Below, piece by piece: positions 1 to 10,121 of a stretch of 64,000 bases of DNA (positions are counted from its first letter, which is position 1; each line of letters starts with the position of its first letter). The stretch comes from Marinifilum flexuosum (lineage in GTDB: Bacteria; Bacteroidota; Bacteroidia; Bacteroidales; Marinifilaceae). The notes beneath the pieces were generated by a model. It had not been told where the DNA came from, ran no database searches, and saw nothing but the letters and a program-made list of their open reading frames with translations. The stretch covers positions 1,170,490 to 1,234,489 of the forward strand of contig NZ_RAPQ01000008.1 in assembly GCF_003610555.1 (NCBI RefSeq), given 5' to 3'. The translations under genes and the position numbers were made by a program.

Positions 1-1303
1 AATTAACATATAATCTATTGATATAATCTTCAAAATTTTCATAAATATCTTTTGACGCTTGTTTACTTAGGAATTCAGCAAACTTTTCTTGAGAGTAATC
101 GTTATCTTCTATCGAAAATAAAGTTTCCCAAAGCTCTGCGTAAGCATAATCCAGAATTGAGTAAAAATTCGATAGTAAATTCTTGTTTTCCTTGAATTGA
201 TATCTTTCTTTTAACTGCTTGATTAATTCATTTTCTGAAATTCTTGATCTACTATCTTCTTCCAAAAGCTCAATCAATTCACCTTTGCATTCCTGAAGAT
301 TGTTATATTCCTTTTTCTCCAAAATCTGTATAATGTGGTAGCCAAATTCTGTTCTTATGGGTTGTGAAAAATCTCCTTTCTTTTTTAATTCAAAAGCAGT
401 TCTTTCAATTGTTGGGTGAGTTTCGAATAATCCAAACCATGGCAATATACCATTGTTATTTATCGAACTAACATCATCGGAATATTTTTGAACCAACTCG
501 GAAAAATCAGCTCCTGATTGAAGAAGTTGATAGATAGAATCCGCTTTTAGTTTGATCTTATTTTTTTCGTTTTTCTTTTTAAATTCAAGCATAAGGTGCC
601 TAATTTTCACCTTTCCTGGATTTTTAATCTTTTCAATGGTTTGGACAATATGGTATCCGTAAGGTGATCGAATAGGTTTGGAGTATTTGTCTTTTGACAT
701 GCTGTAGGCAGCGGTTTCAAAGGCGTAATCCATATCGAAAGCTGTAATGTATCCTAATTCTCCATTGTTTTTTCTAGCTGATAAATCATCAGAAAATTGA
801 TTGGCAAGTTTTGAAAACTTCTTACCCTGATTTAATAATGAATAGATTCTGGTTGCTTCCTGATAGGCTTCAAGAGTATCTTTCGGAGTAGCTCTACCTT
901 CAATCTTAATTAAAATATGACGAGGCTTTATAAAATATTGAATTCTTTCGAATGTTTCTTCAAGTAAATTTTGATTGATATTGACAGGATACAAATATGC
1001 TTTAAAAGCTTGATTATGGTAGGTTTCAATTTCCTGAATCACTTCTGGTAGAGTGTCAAATTGAAGATTTTTAGCTTCAGTGGCTTTTAGATGAAAATCG
1101 ATATATAAATCTAAAGATTCTTTTAGAGAAAGCGGTTTGTTGTGCTGATCACGAAGTTTATTACTTTCATAAAGTTTAAAAAATGGAGCAGAAGGATAAG
1201 ATGTATCATTAATGCTAAAAAGGGTATCTGTTGAATTGTATTGCCCGTAACTTGCTAACGAGCAATATAAAACTGTAATCAGATATAATAAACCCTTCCT
1301 CAT
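1..1303 (-). CDS. Parvulin-type peptidylprolyl isomerase (partial, runs off left edge)
   Basis: Read from the minus strand, an open frame begins at an ATG at 1303 and continues without a stop to base 1, giving about 434 visible residues. A signal peptide is evident (MRKGLLYLITVLYCSLASYG), so the protein is exported. Two parvulin (PpiC/rotamase) domains follow: the first begins near residue 130 at PRHILIKIEG and contains GELGYITAFDM and PYGYHIVQ; the second begins with IRHLMLEFKKK and contains GILPWFGLFE and FGYHIIQ. Proteins of this kind assist folding of envelope proteins in the periplasm. The C-terminus lies outside the window. It is co-directional with guaB but separated by a strong terminator, so it is probably transcribed on its own. 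Confidence 0.85.
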   Translation of the reverse strand, partial: MRKGLLYLITVLYCSLASYGQYNSTDTLFSINDTSYPSAPFFKLYESNKLRDQHNKPLSLKESLDLYIDFHLKATEAKNLQFDTLPEVIQEIETYHNQAFKAYLYPVNINQNLLEETFERIQYFIKPRHILIKIEGRATPKDTLEAYQEATRIYSLLNQGKKFSKLANQFSDDLSARKNNGELGYITAFDMDYAFETAAYSMSKDKYSKPIRSPYGYHIVQTIEKIKNPGKVKIRHLMLEFKKKNEKNKIKLKADSIYQLLQSGADFSELVQKYSDDVSSINNNGILPWFGLFETHPTIERTAFELKKKGDFSQPIRTEFGYHIIQILEKKEYNNLQECKGELIELLEEDSRSRISENELIKQLKERYQFKENKNLLSNFYSILDYAYAELWETLFSIEDNDYSQEKFAEFLSKQASKDIYENFEDYINRLYVN

Positions 1304-1328
1304 TCAGTAATTATATGGTAAATATTCT

Positions 1329-1367
1329 AAAAAAGAAAACGGTAACCCGTACCATAACGGGTTACCG
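1329..1367 (-). terminator. Intrinsic terminator of guaB
   Basis: A perfect 11-bp stem (CGGTAACCCGT / ACGGGTTACCG) with a 6-nt loop is followed, on the minus strand, by TTTTCTTTTTT. It sits just downstream of the guaB stop codon. Confidence 0.85.
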
Positions 1368-1384
1368 AAATATATGCGATAAAA

Positions 1385-2854
1385 TTATCTGCTATAGTTA
1401 GGAGCTTCGCGAGTAATCGCAACATCATGCGGATGACTTTCTGCCATACCCGAAGCTGTAATTTTAACAAATTTGGCGTTGTGCAAATCTTCAATACTTG
1501 CAGAACCACAATATCCCATACCAGCACGTAAACCACCAATTAACTGATAGATTACTTCATAAAGAGTTCCTTTATAAGGTACACGTGCAACAATTCCTTC
1601 TGGAACCAATTTCTTGATATCATCTTCAGCATCCTGAAAGTAGCGGTCTTTTGAACCATGTTGCATCGCTTCAACAGAACCCATACCACGATACGATTTG
1701 AATTTACGACCGTTATAAATGATGGTTTCTCCTGGAGATTCTTCAACACCAGCAAGAAGTGATCCTGCCATAATACAATCTGCACCAGCGGCAATTGCTT
1801 TTACAATGTCACCAGAATAACGCAAACCACCATCTGCAATTACAGGAACACCAGTTCCTTTAAGAGCTTTAGATACTTCGTAAATTGCGCTTAACTGTGG
1901 AACACCAACACCAGCAATAACACGAGTTGTACAAATAGAACCTGGTCCGATACCAACTTTAACGGCATCAGCACCAGCGTCAACTAGCATTTTTGCAGCC
2001 TCAGGAGTAGCAATGTTACCAACAATAAACTGCATGTCAGGAAACTTTTTCTTTGCAGTTTTTAGTACTTCAACAACACCTCTCGAATGACCATGAGCAG
2101 TATCAATAATAATAGCATCGGCATTTGCTTGAACTAAAGCTTCAATTCTATCCAATGTATCACCAGTTACACCAACTGCAGCAGCTACTCGTAAACGCCC
2201 TTTCTCATCCTTACAAGCCAAAGGCTTATCCTTTGCTTTGGTAATATCCTTGTAAGTTACCAAACCAATCAGTTTGTTTTTTGAATCAACAACTGGTAGT
2301 TTTTCAATTTTGTGAGCTTGAAGAATTTCTGCAGCTTTTTCCAAATCTGTGGAATCGGAAGTGGTAACAATGTTTTCACTTGTCATTACTTCTGATATTG
2401 GACGATCCATATCCAATTCGAAACGTAAATCACGATTGGTAACAATACCTAATAGTGATTTATCTGTGTCAACAACAGGAATACCTCCAATTTTAAATTC
2501 CTTCATCAATGCCAAAGCATCTTTTACAGTTTTGTATGGAGGAATTGTAATTGGATCATAAATCATCCCGTTTTCAGCTCTTTTTACAGTTAATACCTGT
2601 TTTGCCTGAGCTTCGATACTCATGTTCTTGTGAATTACACCAATACCACCTTCACGAGCAATGGCAATTGCCAAAGCAGATTCGGTAACAGTATCCATCG
2701 CAGCAGACACCATTGGAGCATTAAGAGTAATGTTACGGGAGAACTTAGTTTTTAAACTTACGTCTCTAGGAAGTACTTCAGAATAAGCAGGAACCAAGAG
2801 AACATCATCAAACGTTAGACCGTCAGAAATAATTTTATCAGATACGAATGACAT
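1385..2854 (-). CDS. guaB: Inosine-5'-monophosphate dehydrogenase
   Basis: The 489-residue product has the normal length for GuaB, which oxidises IMP to XMP with NAD+ as the first committed step of GMP synthesis in the cytosol. The N-terminal barrel segment ([20 protein letters not shown]) is interrupted by a CBS pair at about residues 95-205, and the catalytic loop GPGSICTTR places the nucleophile at Cys308. [13 protein letters not shown] and the flap/active-site stretch [11 protein letters not shown] are also present. The gene stands alone, with its own terminator downstream and a divergent RecQ helicase upstream. Confidence 0.97.
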   Translation of the reverse strand: MSFVSDKIISDGLTFDDVLLVPAYSEVLPRDVSLKTKFSRNITLNAPMVSAAMDTVTESALAIAIAREGGIGVIHKNMSIEAQAKQVLTVKRAENGMIYDPITIPPYKTVKDALALMKEFKIGGIPVVDTDKSLLGIVTNRDLRFELDMDRPISEVMTSENIVTTSDSTDLEKAAEILQAHKIEKLPVVDSKNKLIGLVTYKDITKAKDKPLACKDEKGRLRVAAAVGVTGDTLDRIEALVQANADAIIIDTAHGHSRGVVEVLKTAKKKFPDMQFIVGNIATPEAAKMLVDAGADAVKVGIGPGSICTTRVIAGVGVPQLSAIYEVSKALKGTGVPVIADGGLRYSGDIVKAIAAGADCIMAGSLLAGVEESPGETIIYNGRKFKSYRGMGSVEAMQHGSKDRYFQDAEDDIKKLVPEGIVARVPYKGTLYEVIYQLIGGLRAGMGYCGSASIEDLHNAKFVKITASGMAESHPHDVAITREAPNYSR

Positions 2855-3035
2855 TATGCAATAATTTTAGATTTAAATTGCATGCGAAAATACAAAAAAA
2901 TAGCGGAATAGAACTTGATTCCAAATACTAAAAATTGTTAATTGATTAATTCCACCTAAAAGTTAGTATTTTTAAACTGTTTTATTGTTAGAAAAAGTGA
3001 ATAAAAAGACCATAAACAAACTGGAAAATAAATAA

Positions 3036-4943
3036 ATGGATCGATTTAAGGATGTTCTAAAAAAATATTGGGGCTATGGAATGTTTCGTCCTTTGCAGGA
3101 TGAAATTATTAAATCGGTTTCAGAAGGAAAAGATACTTTGGGCTTAATGCCAACCGGAGGAGGTAAATCTTTAACTTTTCAGGTTCCCACTATGGCAATG
3201 GAAGGCATCTGTTTGGTGGTTTCGCCTTTGGTTGCCTTAATGAAAGACCAGGTACAAAATTTAAGAGAGAATGGAATTAAGGCTGAATTGTTATACTCCG
3301 GGCTTTCAAGACATGAAATTGAAAATATTCTGAATAAGTGTTTATTCGGGAATGTGAAGTTTTTATACATTTCTCCAGAGAGAATAAGTTCAGATATATT
3401 TAGGAAGAAAGCTGTGCAAATGAATGTTTGCCTAATTGCAGTAGACGAATCGCATTGTATTTCGCAATGGGGTTATGATTTTCGACCTTCATATTTGAAA
3501 ATAATTTCGCTTCGAGAGCTTTTGCCGGATGTTCCAGTTTTAGCATTAACTGCTACGGCAACAAAAGATGTAGTTTTTGATATTCAGGAAAAGCTTGGAT
3601 TTCCCGAGAAGAACGTGTATCGAAAAAGTTTTGAACGTAAAAATTTGGTGTATCTGGTCAGAGAAAACGAGAACAAGCCAAAATATCTGCTTAAGATACT
3701 GAACAAGCAAAAAGGAAGTTCGGTTGTTTATGTGCGAAGTCGGAAAAAGTGCAAGGAGTTGGCAGAGTTCCTAAAAAATAATAGAGTAAAAGCAGAGTTC
3801 TATCATGCAGGATTGCCGAACGAAGTGAAAGATTTTCGTCAGGAAAGATGGCGAAAAGGGATTGTGCAAGTTATGGTAGCAACCAATGCTTTTGGAATGG
3901 GAATCGATAAATCGGACGTGCGTTCTGTTGTACATATGGATTTGCCGGATACATTGGAAGCCTATTTTCAGGAGGCGGGAAGAGCAGGAAGAGATGGCAA
4001 AAGAGCTTATGCTGTAATGCTGTATTCAAATCCCGATAAGGTACAGTTGCTGAAAAGAATAAAAACATCATTTCCTGAAAAGGATATGATTGTTAGGACT
4101 TACCAGGCATTGGGGAACTTTTTGCAAGTGGCGGAAGGAGCTGGCAAGGATGCGGTTTTCGACTTTGATTTGGGACAGTTTTGTCAGAATTTTAAATTTA
4201 ATGTTCTGCAGGCTTTTAGTGCTTTAAAGATATTGCAACGAGCTGGATACATCGAATTGACAGATGATTTGGAACATGAGTCGAGAATACATTTTGCAGT
4301 CCAACGCGATGATCTGTATAAGTTCCAGGTGGCCAATAAAGATTTTGATGCCTTTATAAAAATACTCTTACGATCGTATACCGGTTTGTTTACCGATTAC
4401 GTTCCTATTAATATTGATACTTTATCTAAAAGAATTAAAGCCGATAAAGAATTAATAATTGAATACCTAAAAGAATTATCGAAGTATGGTATCATAAAAT
4501 ACATCCCAAGAAAGAAAACACCTTTTATATTATATACCCAGGAGCGATTGCCTGTCAGCTTTATTAAATTGAATAAAGAGGTTTATCAGGCAAGAAAGGA
4601 AAATCTTGAAAGTAAAATTCAATCGGTGATTGATTATGCAGAATCGGAAAATATATGTCGATCGAAATTTTTATTAGAATATTTTGGGCAAAAGTATGCT
4701 CCCGATTGTGGGATGTGTGATATCTGTAAAAGCAAAGAAGAGAAAGAGCTGAGCGAAGAAGAGTTTAAGGAAATCTATTATGCGATCTTGAATTTAATTG
4801 AAAATGATTATTTATGCATTGATGAACTTGTGGATCGTTTAGAATACAAGGATGATAAGATTTTAGAAGTAATTCAACATTTAAAAGACAACGAAGAGGT
4901 AGATTGCCAAAGTGGTAATCGAATAAAATACATTCCAATTTAG
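3036..4943 (+). CDS. RecQ-family ATP-dependent DNA helicase (short paralogue)
   Basis: The 635-residue product carries the helicase core: Walker A TGGGKS at residues 40-45, a DESH box at 137-140 in place of the usual DEAH, LTATAT motif III and QEAGRAGRDG motif VI. A zinc-binding cluster near residue 560 (DCGMCDIC) follows. Unlike the second RecQ in this window (38707) there is no recognisable HRDC domain; the C-terminus is a short helical region of its own. It probably unwinds recombination or replication intermediates 3'-5'. It lies divergent from guaB. I would call it a RecQ paralogue rather than recQ itself. Confidence 0.9.
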   Translation: MDRFKDVLKKYWGYGMFRPLQDEIIKSVSEGKDTLGLMPTGGGKSLTFQVPTMAMEGICLVVSPLVALMKDQVQNLRENGIKAELLYSGLSRHEIENILNKCLFGNVKFLYISPERISSDIFRKKAVQMNVCLIAVDESHCISQWGYDFRPSYLKIISLRELLPDVPVLALTATATKDVVFDIQEKLGFPEKNVYRKSFERKNLVYLVRENENKPKYLLKILNKQKGSSVVYVRSRKKCKELAEFLKNNRVKAEFYHAGLPNEVKDFRQERWRKGIVQVMVATNAFGMGIDKSDVRSVVHMDLPDTLEAYFQEAGRAGRDGKRAYAVMLYSNPDKVQLLKRIKTSFPEKDMIVRTYQALGNFLQVAEGAGKDAVFDFDLGQFCQNFKFNVLQAFSALKILQRAGYIELTDDLEHESRIHFAVQRDDLYKFQVANKDFDAFIKILLRSYTGLFTDYVPINIDTLSKRIKADKELIIEYLKELSKYGIIKYIPRKKTPFILYTQERLPVSFIKLNKEVYQARKENLESKIQSVIDYAESENICRSKFLLEYFGQKYAPDCGMCDICKSKEEKELSEEEFKEIYYAILNLIENDYLCIDELVDRLEYKDDKILEVIQHLKDNEEVDCQSGNRIKYIPI

Positions 4944-5043
4944 TTCGTAATTTAACCAATAATATAAGGGGATAGAACAGGCCTATTTGTCAAATCTTAT
5001 GTGCTGACTGGAAACTAAGGATTTATTATTCGTAAAATCTTGT

Positions 5044-5051
5044 TATTTTTG
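5044..5051 (+). promoter_or_regulatory. Putative -7 box upstream of the DUF5063 gene
   Basis: TATTTTTG matches the Bacteroidota -7 consensus TAnnTTTG and lies 24 bp before the start codon at 5075. I see no clear TTTG -33 element at the right distance. Confidence 0.35.
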
Positions 5052-5074
5052 CAAGGTTGTAGGAAAAAATAGAG

Positions 5075-5704
5075 ATGGAAGATCAATTTGAACACGTAGT
5101 ATATTCTAAAAATGTAATTGAATTTGTAACAGTAGCAAATGAATTTTGCTTGCTATTGGAAACAAGTTCAAAAATTTCAAAACTTGAGTTCGTAGAAACA
5201 GCTCAAAAATTATTGCCGTTGCTTTATTTAAAAGCAAGTATGTTGCCGAGCAATGAAAATGAGTTGGAAGATGAAGTTGAAAAGTTTGTAACAGAATCAG
5301 ATTGGGAGTTTATTCATTCTAGTGTGAAGAACAAGATGGGAGCTCATGATGAGTTTTTAGAGGTGTTCGAGAATGATATGGAATATAGTGATAGCCCATT
5401 GGTTGCTTCTGTTTCTGAAAATTTTGCCGATATTTATCAGGACCTTAAAGATTTTATTACTTCTTATAAGATAGGAACAGTTGAAGTAATGAATGATTCC
5501 CTTTGGGATTTAAACAATCATTTTTACGAGTATTGGGGACAAAAATTGGTGAATTCGTTAAGAGCAATTCACAAATTAGCTGCCGATAAAATGAATTTAG
5601 ATGATGAATCTAGCTTAGGGGCTGATTCAGATATAGATAACATAGATATGAGTGGGTCTATTTTCTCGCAACGTCAGAGAGAATGGGGCGAAGACAATGA
5701 ATAG
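5075..5704 (+). CDS. DUF5063 domain protein
   Basis: A 209-residue acidic cytosolic protein without a signal peptide or membrane segment. Its overall pattern (VEFVTVANEFC near the N-terminus, then DIYQDLKDFI and FYEYWGQKLVNSLRAIH) is that of the DUF5063 family, common in Bacteroidota and of unknown biochemical role. The gene is followed after 31 bp by a 3'-5' exonuclease-domain gene and then an RlmI-like methyltransferase; this neighbourhood suggests an operon related to nucleic acid processing, but that is inference from position only. Confidence 0.7.
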   Translation: MEDQFEHVVYSKNVIEFVTVANEFCLLLETSSKISKLEFVETAQKLLPLLYLKASMLPSNENELEDEVEKFVTESDWEFIHSSVKNKMGAHDEFLEVFENDMEYSDSPLVASVSENFADIYQDLKDFITSYKIGTVEVMNDSLWDLNNHFYEYWGQKLVNSLRAIHKLAADKMNLDDESSLGADSDIDNIDMSGSIFSQRQREWGEDNE

Positions 5705-5735
5705 GAAAATAAATTCCGGAGTAAAAGAGTATTAA

Positions 5736-6326
5736 ATGTTGCCATTTCAAAAATCAATTACAAGCGAAGAAGCAAATAAAATGCCGTTAAAGGCTTTCGA
5801 AGGAGATATCATTCTAGTTGATGAGTATGAAGATCTGGATGAAGCAGTTCAATACCTGAAAAAGTATGCTATTTTAGGATTTGATACGGAAACTCGACCA
5901 TCGTTTAAAAAAGGAAAAGTTAACGATGTTGCTTTACTTCAATTGGCAGCTAACTCGAAAACTTTTTTGTTTAGAATCAATAAAATAGGACTTCCTGAAG
6001 AAATAATAGAATTGCTTAAGAATCCCAATATTGTGAAAGTAGGGGCTGCAATTAAAGATGATATCAGGGGTTTACAAAAACTAAACGATTTTGATGCCAA
6101 CGGATTTTTAGAATTGCAAGACTATGTTTCTAACTTTGGAATCGAAAGCTTTTCTTTAAAAAAACTGTCTGCAATAGTTTTAAACTTTAGAATTTCTAAA
6201 AGGCAACAGGTCTCTAATTGGGAAGCAGAAATTTTGAGTCCTGGTCAGTTAAGATATGCAGCAACCGATGCTTGGGTGTCTTTAAAGATTTTTGAAAGGT
6301 TGAAAGCTACAGAGCAAGAATTGTAA
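5736..6326 (+). CDS. 3'-5' exonuclease domain protein (RNase D / WRN-exo-like)
   Basis: The 196-residue protein is a stand-alone DEDDy exonuclease domain. Exo I is seen as LGFDTETRP (residues about 47-55), Exo II as VKVGAAIKDDIRGL, and Exo III as LRYAATDAWVSLKIFE with the YxxxD signature. Family members remove nucleotides from 3' ends of RNA or DNA. There are no HRDC domains, so it is shorter than RNase D. It lies 31 bp after the DUF5063 gene and 84 bp before the methyltransferase gene, all on the same strand. Confidence 0.8.
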   Translation: MLPFQKSITSEEANKMPLKAFEGDIILVDEYEDLDEAVQYLKKYAILGFDTETRPSFKKGKVNDVALLQLAANSKTFLFRINKIGLPEEIIELLKNPNIVKVGAAIKDDIRGLQKLNDFDANGFLELQDYVSNFGIESFSLKKLSAIVLNFRISKRQQVSNWEAEILSPGQLRYAATDAWVSLKIFERLKATEQEL

Positions 6327-6410
6327 GACTCACACAAAATACCTTGACTGTTTACAGTCGTTAACAACGAATGCTTTTCATTCGTTAATCAGTAAAAAAC
6401 ACATTTCTAA

Positions 6411-7598
6411 ATGATAGATTATCCAAAAGTATACCTGAGAAAAGGAAAGGAACATTCTGTAAAACGATTCCATCCATGGATTTTTTCAGGAGCTGTAAGT
6501 AAAGTAGATGAAGGCTTGCAAGAGGGAGATTTGGTCTCAGTATATAACGATCAAAATGAATTTTTAGCAATCGGACATATTTCTATTGGTTCAATTGTAG
6601 TCCGTATTTTAAGCTTCGAAAAGAGAGAAATTAACCTGAACTTTTGGGTAGAAAAAATCCGCTCTGCTTGTGAAATGAGAAGAGCTATTTCTTTGTATGG
6701 ACCAGAAAATAATAATGTATTCAGATTGGTTCATGGTGAAGGAGATGGATTGCCAGGTTTGATTATTGATTTTTATGCTGGAACAGCAGTGATTCAATGT
6801 CATTCGGTTGGAATGTATTTGCACCGCGAAGAAATTACAGAAGCATTGCAAACTGTGTTTGGTGAAGATTTGGTGACTGTTTTCGATAAATCGGAAGGAA
6901 CCATTCCTTTTAAATCAGGAATTGAACCTAAGAATGGATACCTGTTTGGCGAAGCAGAATCGTTTACCGCACTAGAGAATGGATTGAAATTTAATGTGGA
7001 CTGGTTGAAAGGCCAGAAAACAGGATTCTTTATTGATCAACGTGAGAACAGAAGCTTATTAGAGCATTATTCAAAAGGAAGATCAGTATTAAATATGTTT
7101 TGCTACACAGGTGGTTTTTCTTTTTATGCCATGCGAGGTGGTGCGGAGTTGGTACATTCTGTTGACAGTTCTTCTAGAGCAATTGATATCACAAAAGAAA
7201 ATGTTGAGCTTAACTTTCCAGGAGATAAGCGACATGAGGCATTTGCCGAAGATGCATTTAAATTTTTAGATCAATCATCTCAAAAATATGATTTAATCGT
7301 ACTCGATCCGCCTGCATTTGCGAAACACAAAAAGGTGTTGGATAATGCATTAAAAGGATACAAGCGATTAAATAAAAAAGGATTTGAACAGATTAAGCCA
7401 GGTGGAATTTTATTCACTTTCTCTTGTTCACAAGCAGTTAGCAAGGAAGATTTTAGAAAAGCAGTGTTTGTGGCTGCGGCTAATGCAGGAAGAACGGTTC
7501 GTGTGTTACATCAATTGACACAGCCAGCCGATCATCCTGTAAATATTTACCATCCTGAAGGTGAATACCTGAAAGGTTTGGTTTTGTATGTTGAATAG
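6411..7598 (+). CDS. RlmI-like 23S rRNA (cytosine-C5) methyltransferase
   Basis: The 395-residue product has an N-terminal PUA domain (about residues 1-80, KVYLRKGKEHSVKRFHPWIF), the central EEHEE-like domain and a C-terminal Rossmann methyltransferase. SAM-binding motif I is VLNMFCYTGGFSFYA and the catalytic region is DLIVLDPPAFAKHK; FTFSCSQAVS supplies the active-site cysteine seen in RlmI. KTGFFIDQREN is typical of the family. RlmI modifies C1962 of 23S rRNA in E. coli; the same target here is inferred. Confidence 0.85.
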   Translation: MIDYPKVYLRKGKEHSVKRFHPWIFSGAVSKVDEGLQEGDLVSVYNDQNEFLAIGHISIGSIVVRILSFEKREINLNFWVEKIRSACEMRRAISLYGPENNNVFRLVHGEGDGLPGLIIDFYAGTAVIQCHSVGMYLHREEITEALQTVFGEDLVTVFDKSEGTIPFKSGIEPKNGYLFGEAESFTALENGLKFNVDWLKGQKTGFFIDQRENRSLLEHYSKGRSVLNMFCYTGGFSFYAMRGGAELVHSVDSSSRAIDITKENVELNFPGDKRHEAFAEDAFKFLDQSSQKYDLIVLDPPAFAKHKKVLDNALKGYKRLNKKGFEQIKPGGILFTFSCSQAVSKEDFRKAVFVAAANAGRTVRVLHQLTQPADHPVNIYHPEGEYLKGLVLYVE

Positions 7599-7629
7599 AC
7601 ATTTTTTTGTATCTTCAGTATGGCTTATA

Positions 7630-7649
7630 AAAGAGAGCAATACTCTCTT
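7630..7649. other. Short inverted repeat between rlmI-like gene and DEAD-box gene
   Basis: AAGAGAG-CAATA-CTCTCTT forms a perfect 7-bp hairpin. It is not followed by a T tract, so it is not a typical terminator; it lies in the leader of the DEAD-box gene and could influence its translation or mRNA stability. Confidence 0.35.
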
Positions 7650-7675
7650 CGTATTAATTACTAAATCGAAACTAG

Positions 7676-8884
7676 TTGAAATTTTCCGAATTTGATTTTT
7701 CTCCTGAAATAATGGATGGACTCGATGCCATGGGCTTCGAAACACCTTCTCCGGTTCAGGAGTTATCTATCCCTAAGATTATAGAAAAAAAAGATATGAT
7801 TGTTTGTGCCCAAACGGGTACGGGTAAAACGGCAGCATACCTTCTTCCGGTAATGGACCAAATCCAAAAGAATCAAATTGAAGGTTTTAGTACCTTGATA
7901 TTGGTTCCAACGCGCGAGTTGGCCATGCAAATCGATCAGCAAATGGAAGGATTTGGATACTTTGTTTCCATTACTTCATTGTCTGTTTATGGAGGAGGTG
8001 ATTCATCGGTTTGGGATCAGCAAAAAAAGGGCCTGATGGAAGGAGCAGATGTTGTGATTGCAACTCCTGGAAGAATGATTTCTCACTTGAATTTAGGCTA
8101 TGTTGATACATCGAAGATCAAGCATTTGATTTTAGATGAGGCCGATAGGATGCTGGATATGGGATTCTTTGAGGATTTAATGCAGATTGTTAGCTTTCTT
8201 CCGAAAGAGAGACAAAATCTAATGTTTTCGGCTACCATGCCTCCAAAAATCAGAGAGTTAGCAGAAGAAATTTTGGTTGAGCCGGAAAGTATCAATATTG
8301 CAATCTCGAAACCAGCAGAAGGAGTTTTACAAGCTGCTTACATGCTTCACGAAAAACAAAAAATTCCTTTGATTAGCCATTTGTTGGAAGGAAAAGATCT
8401 GAAAAGTGTAATTATTTTCTCATCCACGAAAGTAAATGTCAAGGCCATTACAAAAGATCTTAAAAAACACAATTTTAAAGCAGCCGGTATACAATCTGAT
8501 TTGGAGCAGAGTGAGCGAGAAGAAGTGTTGCGCGAATTCAAAAATAGAAAACATCAAATATTAGTTGCTACGGATATTATTGCCAGGGGAATTGATATTG
8601 ATTCAATCGATTTGGTAATCAACTTTGATGTTCCGAACGATGCTGAGGATTACGTGCACAGAGTTGGACGTACGGCACGTGCAGAATCGGAAGGAGTTGC
8701 CTTAACTTTTATTACAGAAAAGGATCAGAACGACTTTAAAAAGATTGAGGATTTAATTGAGTCGGATGTGTTTAAAATTCCTGTTCCTGCTGAATTGGGA
8801 GAAGCACCTGAGTACAATCCTCGAACAAAAACAAAACCTAAAGGCAAACGAAAGTTTTTTAAAAGAAAAAAAACAAACAAATAA
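7676..8884 (+). CDS. DEAD-box ATP-dependent RNA helicase (TTG start)
   Basis: The 402-residue product has all core helicase motifs: Q motif FETPSPVQELSIP, Walker A AQTGTGKT near residue 42, DEAD in LILDEADRMLDMG, SATMPP, and HRVGRTARA. A short lysine/arginine-rich tail (KTKPKGKRKFFKRKKTNK) resembles RhlE-type RNA-binding tails. I accept the TTG at 7676 because MKFSEFDFSPEI matches the usual family N-terminus; the next ATG would delete the conserved F-x-x-F segment. Likely role: remodelling of rRNA precursors or mRNA. Confidence 0.9.
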   Translation: MKFSEFDFSPEIMDGLDAMGFETPSPVQELSIPKIIEKKDMIVCAQTGTGKTAAYLLPVMDQIQKNQIEGFSTLILVPTRELAMQIDQQMEGFGYFVSITSLSVYGGGDSSVWDQQKKGLMEGADVVIATPGRMISHLNLGYVDTSKIKHLILDEADRMLDMGFFEDLMQIVSFLPKERQNLMFSATMPPKIRELAEEILVEPESINIAISKPAEGVLQAAYMLHEKQKIPLISHLLEGKDLKSVIIFSSTKVNVKAITKDLKKHNFKAAGIQSDLEQSEREEVLREFKNRKHQILVATDIIARGIDIDSIDLVINFDVPNDAEDYVHRVGRTARAESEGVALTFITEKDQNDFKKIEDLIESDVFKIPVPAELGEAPEYNPRTKTKPKGKRKFFKRKKTNK

Positions 8885-8906
8885 TAGTAACCCTAACCAA
8901 AGAAAA

Positions 8907-10103
8907 ATGACCCAAGCTGAATCTTACGACATGATTGTGATCGGCGCCGGAATAAGTGGATTAAGCCTCGCAAATCATATTGCCCGATCGGGAAAAAAAG
9001 TACTAGTTGTAGATACTGCCGATAAGGTAGGTGGATGTTTAAATACTTATTACAAAGATGATTTCTGGGTTGAAATGGGGGCTCATACTTTCTATGCGAC
9101 CTATACCAATTTGATTGATTTGATTCAGAAAAATGGATTGGAACAGGACATTGTGGCTCGTGAGAAGGTAGGCATGAAAGTGTTTACCGATAAGCATGAG
9201 AAAATCATGTCTGGGGTAAATAAGTTTGAGTTAATACGATCGGTTCCCAATTTGTTTTTCTCGAAACGTGATGGAAAAACCGTTAAGGAATACTTTGGTA
9301 AAATTGTAGGACCAAAGAACTACGACAATGTTTTTACTCGCATGTTTAGCGCCGTGATTGTACAGAATGCAGATAATTTTTCTGCAGAATATTTTCTAAA
9401 GCGTCGCAAAACCAAAAGCAAGGAACATCCTAAGAGTTTTATTCTTAAAAAAGGAATGACCAGCTTTATGGAAGCTCTTGCTGCACATGAGAATATCAAG
9501 ATTCAGCTCAATACAAAAATCGATCAGCTTACTAAAAATCAGGAAGGGTTTGAAGTGAAATCAGAATTGGGAGATGTATTTACTTCCAAAGATATTGCTT
9601 TGGCTGTCTCTCCTAAGCTTGCTTCGGAACTAAGTAAAGGTTTGAACTCTGATTTATCTTCTGTTCTGGCGGATTATCCAATTCAAAATATTGAGTCGAG
9701 AACGGTTATTCTGCCTAAAGAAAAGTTGAATTTCGATCCTGTAAGCTTTATAATTCCTTTGCAAGGACCTTGCTTTTCAATGGTTACCCGTGATGTAATG
9801 ACTCATGACAATTTGAGAGGCTTCGCATTTCATTTTGAAGAAAATCATATCGGTAAGGAAGAACAGGAAAAATTCATGACTGAATTGCTTTGTCTTGATT
9901 CTTTGGATGCCGAAACCGTAGAGGCAAAACACAAATTACCACTAATCAAGGTTGGTCATACCGAAAGAATGGCAAAGATGAAGCACTTGGCTGAAGAAAC
10001 AGGAATTTACATCACAGGAAACTATTTTAACGGCCTTTCTTTAGAGGATTGTGTTGAGCGTTCGAAGCAGGAATTTGAGCGATATGTTGGGAATTATAAA
10101 TGA
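8907..10103 (+). CDS. FAD-dependent amine oxidase / protoporphyrinogen oxidase-like oxidoreductase
   Basis: The frame can be extended upstream to 8757, but that would overlap the helicase gene by 128 bp; the ATG at 8907 gives a 398-residue protein beginning directly before the dinucleotide-binding motif MIVIGAGISGLSLANHIA with the following acidic residue in VLVVDTADKVGG. A C-terminal FAD motif (GIYITGNYFNGLSLEDCVERS) completes the amine-oxidase pattern. The arrangement recalls HemG/HemY-type or UDP-galactopyranose-mutase-like proteins, but the substrate cannot be assigned. It begins 22 bp after the helicase gene and is probably cotranscribed with it. Confidence 0.75.
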   Translation: MTQAESYDMIVIGAGISGLSLANHIARSGKKVLVVDTADKVGGCLNTYYKDDFWVEMGAHTFYATYTNLIDLIQKNGLEQDIVAREKVGMKVFTDKHEKIMSGVNKFELIRSVPNLFFSKRDGKTVKEYFGKIVGPKNYDNVFTRMFSAVIVQNADNFSAEYFLKRRKTKSKEHPKSFILKKGMTSFMEALAAHENIKIQLNTKIDQLTKNQEGFEVKSELGDVFTSKDIALAVSPKLASELSKGLNSDLSSVLADYPIQNIESRTVILPKEKLNFDPVSFIIPLQGPCFSMVTRDVMTHDNLRGFAFHFEENHIGKEEQEKFMTELLCLDSLDAETVEAKHKLPLIKVGHTERMAKMKHLAEETGIYITGNYFNGLSLEDCVERSKQEFERYVGNYK

Positions 10104-10121
10104 TGGGTTAAAAATTATTAA

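Noticed and set aside
8757-8906. N-terminal extension of the FAD oxidoreductase
   Set aside because: It would overlap the DEAD-box gene by 128 bp and adds a basic stretch ahead of the clean dinucleotide-binding motif; the ATG at 8907 is preferred.
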